DNA of 7,979 nucleotides from positions 1 to 7,979 of the forward strand of contig CALZIG010000019.1 of assembly GCA_945787585.1 (NCBI GenBank), in the 5' to 3' direction. Source of the DNA: an uncultured Gammaproteobacteria bacterium. GTDB lineage: Bacteria; Pseudomonadota; Gammaproteobacteria; SZUA-140. This document shows, piece by piece, positions 6,664 to 7,979 of this stretch (position 1 is its first letter; each line of letters opens with the position of its first letter). The notes under the pieces were generated by a model, which was given only the letters and a program-made list of their open reading frames with translations, made no database searches and was not told where the DNA came from. The translations under genes and the position numbers were made by a program.

Positions 6664-6680
6664 TGTTCTGAAATGGCGCA
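6664..6680 (+). promoter_or_regulatory. Upstream NtrC-like enhancer site of nirB
   Basis: TGTTCTGAAATGGCGCA matches 9 of 12 defined positions of the NtrC consensus TGCACY-N5-GGTGCA. It lies exactly 30 bp upstream of a second such site, centred near -151 from the predicted sigma-54 start. NtrC is the response regulator for nitrogen limitation and activates sigma-54 polymerase from distance. Confidence 0.45.
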
Positions 6681-6693
6681 CACCCATATTTCG

Positions 6694-6710
6694 TGCACTC
6701 AAATGGCGCG
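6694..6710 (+). promoter_or_regulatory. Downstream NtrC-like enhancer site of nirB
   Basis: TGCACTCAAATGGCGCG matches 10 of 12 defined positions of TGCACY-N5-GGTGCA, with a perfect left half. It is centred near -121 from the predicted start. Together with the site three helical turns upstream it shares CTSAAATGGCGC, which indicates a cooperative pair. Confidence 0.52.
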
Positions 6711-6796
6711 TGACAGGCATGACTTAACCCTTCCAGTTAACGCGTATTATGGGTTATTTTATAATTAAAACAGTAGGTTATTATTAGTTTGATCGC

Positions 6797-6812
6797 TGGT
6801 ATAGTAATTGCT
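6797..6812 (+). promoter_or_regulatory. Sigma-54 (RpoN) promoter of nirB
   Basis: TGGTATAGTAATTGCT has the obligatory GG (6798-6799) and GC (6810-6811) with exactly 10 bases between, and a perfect TTGCW -12 element. In the -24 element (TGGCACG) the first three bases and the A match. Transcription would start near 6823, giving a 28-nt leader. No convincing sigma-70 -35/-10 pair is seen in the same stretch. Confidence 0.58.
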
Positions 6813-6850
6813 AATAGTCTGTATAGTTTATTTATTGGGAAGTGCTTGTA

Positions 6851-7979
6851 ATGAAAGAAAAACTGGTTTTAGTGGGCAACGGCATGGCGGGGATGCGCAC
6901 CGTTGAAGAGTTACTCAAGATCGCCCCTGAAAAGTATGACATTACCGTTTTTGGTGCAGAGCCGTACGGTAACTATAACCGTATCCTGCTATCACCTGTG
7001 CTGGCGGGTGAAAAGACCATTAATGACATTATGCTCAACGACCTGCAGTGGTATGAAGACAATAACATTACCCTGCAGAGCGGCAAGAAGGTGGTGAATG
7101 TTGATCGCAAGGCGCGCAAGGTGATCGCAGATGACGGCACTGAAGAATCTTATGACCGACTGCTACTCGCTACTGGTTCCAATCCTTTTATAATTCCAGT
7201 CCCCGGCCATGATAAGGCAGGGGTGATCGGATTTCGTGATATCTATGATGTCGATACCATGCTTGACTGTGCCAAAAAACATAAGAGTGCGGTGGTGATT
7301 GGGGGTGGTCTGCTGGGGCTTGAGGCCGCCAATGGACTGATGTTGCAGGGGATGACAGTCACCGTGGTGCATCTAACGAATACGCTGATGGAGCGTCAGA
7401 TGGATGCTGTTTCGGGTGAGATGCTGAAAAATGAACTGGAGGCGAAGGGGTTGCATTTTCTGATGGCAACTCAGACAGAGGAGATCCTCGGTGGCGAACA
7501 TGTGACGGGGGTACGCTTTAAAGATGGTGCGGAGATCTCTGCCGATCTGGTGGTGATGGCGGCCGGGATTCGCCCTAACATTGAGCTGGCGGAACGCATC
7601 GGACTGCATGCTGAGCGTGGTATCGTTGTCAACGACACGATGCAGACCTTTGACCCACGCATCTATTCAGTGGGCGAATGTGTGCAGCATCGAGGGCTAA
7701 CCTATGGGCTGGTCGCGCCGCTGTTTGAGCAGGCCAAGGTGTGTGCCAACCACCTCGCCGAATATGGTATTGGTCGTTACGAAGGTTCAGTGACCTCCAC
7801 TAAGCTGAAGGTGACTGGGGTAGATCTCTTCTCTGCCGGTGACTTTGTCGGTGACGACACCACCGAAGAGATTGTGATGAAGGATGCTGCGAACGGTGTC
7901 TACAAGAAGATCGTACTGAAGGATAATATCATCCATGGCGCGGTGATGTATGGCGATACAGTTGACGGCGCGTGGTACT
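6851..7979 (+). CDS. nirB: Nitrite reductase [NAD(P)H] large subunit, N-terminal part
   Basis: The frame is open from the ATG at 6851 to the right edge: 376 codons of a protein usually near 800-850 residues. NirB reduces nitrite to ammonium in the cytoplasm with NAD(P)H, through FAD, an iron-sulphur cluster and siroheme. Present here is the FAD/NAD(P)H half: FAD-binding LVGNGMAGMRTVEELL (residues 7-22), LLLATGSNPF, the NAD(P)H-binding AVVIGGGLLGLEAA (147-160), VHLTNTLMERQMD, AAGIRPN and the second FAD motif YSVGEC (272-277), then the start of the reductase C-terminal domain. The [2Fe-2S] and siroheme domains lie beyond the edge. GGGAAG (6837-6842) is 8 nt before the ATG. The upstream sigma-54 element and paired NtrC-like sites point to nitrogen-limitation control, so the protein may be the assimilatory type (nasB). 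Respiratory NirB differs little in this half, so naming between the two is open. Confidence 0.93.
   Translation, partial: MKEKLVLVGNGMAGMRTVEELLKIAPEKYDITVFGAEPYGNYNRILLSPVLAGEKTINDIMLNDLQWYEDNNITLQSGKKVVNVDRKARKVIADDGTEESYDRLLLATGSNPFIIPVPGHDKAGVIGFRDIYDVDTMLDCAKKHKSAVVIGGGLLGLEAANGLMLQGMTVTVVHLTNTLMERQMDAVSGEMLKNELEAKGLHFLMATQTEEILGGEHVTGVRFKDGAEISADLVVMAAGIRPNIELAERIGLHAERGIVVNDTMQTFDPRIYSVGECVQHRGLTYGLVAPLFEQAKVCANHLAEYGIGRYEGSVTSTKLKVTGVDLFSAGDFVGDDTTEEIVMKDAANGVYKKIVLKDNIIHGAVMYGDTVDGAWY

Noticed and set aside
6725..6756. TAACCC / GGGTTA hairpin followed by TTTT
   Set aside because: The stem is six pairs with a 20-nt loop and no plus-strand gene reads into it, so a terminator here has no clear purpose.
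6789..6802. FNR-like half site TTGAT upstream of nirB
   Set aside because: Only the left half matches; the right half is GGTAT instead of ATCAA, and it overlaps the better sigma-54 element.

Overview
The window reads as an ordinary chromosomal segment of a gammaproteobacterium. The FieF-type cation exporter and Bcp peroxiredoxin look gammaproteobacterial, and the DUF748 giant, the LEA-2 lipoprotein and the DUF4124 protein are families common in Gram-negative Proteobacteria. The NirB start also resembles betaproteobacterial NirB, so the class is inferred and the species is not determined. I see no tRNA, rRNA, CRISPR array, insertion sequence or phage gene. Seven protein genes cover almost all of the window. 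The gaps over 200 bases are 2335-2560 and 6585-6850, and both hold promoters.

Left block (1-2334, all minus strand): a FieF-like metal efflux pump (1384-2334), then a secreted DUF4124/coiled-coil protein (489-1247, GTG start with a strong ribosome binding site). A short hairpin plus T-run sits on that gene's stop codon. It is followed by a membrane-anchored protein with a type IV pilin-like C-terminal half, cut by the left edge (1-452).

Middle block: bcp (2561-3037, plus) is divergent from fieF, and both have a perfect TATAAT box. bcp converges on a minus-strand pair of envelope genes: an 832-residue AsmA-like DUF748 protein (4086-6584) and, downstream, an outer-membrane lipoprotein with two LEA-2/WHy repeats (3069-3947).

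Right block: the first 376 codons of a nitrite reductase large subunit (nirB/nasB) run off the right edge from 6851. Its upstream region has a GG-N10-GC sigma-54 element (6797-6812) and two NtrC-like sites exactly 30 bp apart (6664-6680 and 6694-6710), about 120 and 150 bp upstream of the predicted start of transcription. This layout resembles the classic glnAp2 enhancer promoter. It suggests nitrogen-limitation control, and therefore assimilatory nitrite reduction rather than oxygen-controlled respiration.

No new multi-gene system is evident. The best leads are the sigma-54/NtrC promoter, the pilin-like protein without a prepilin leader, the exact 124-residue internal repeat in the DUF748 protein, and the pairing of a LEA-2 lipoprotein with an AsmA-like protein.
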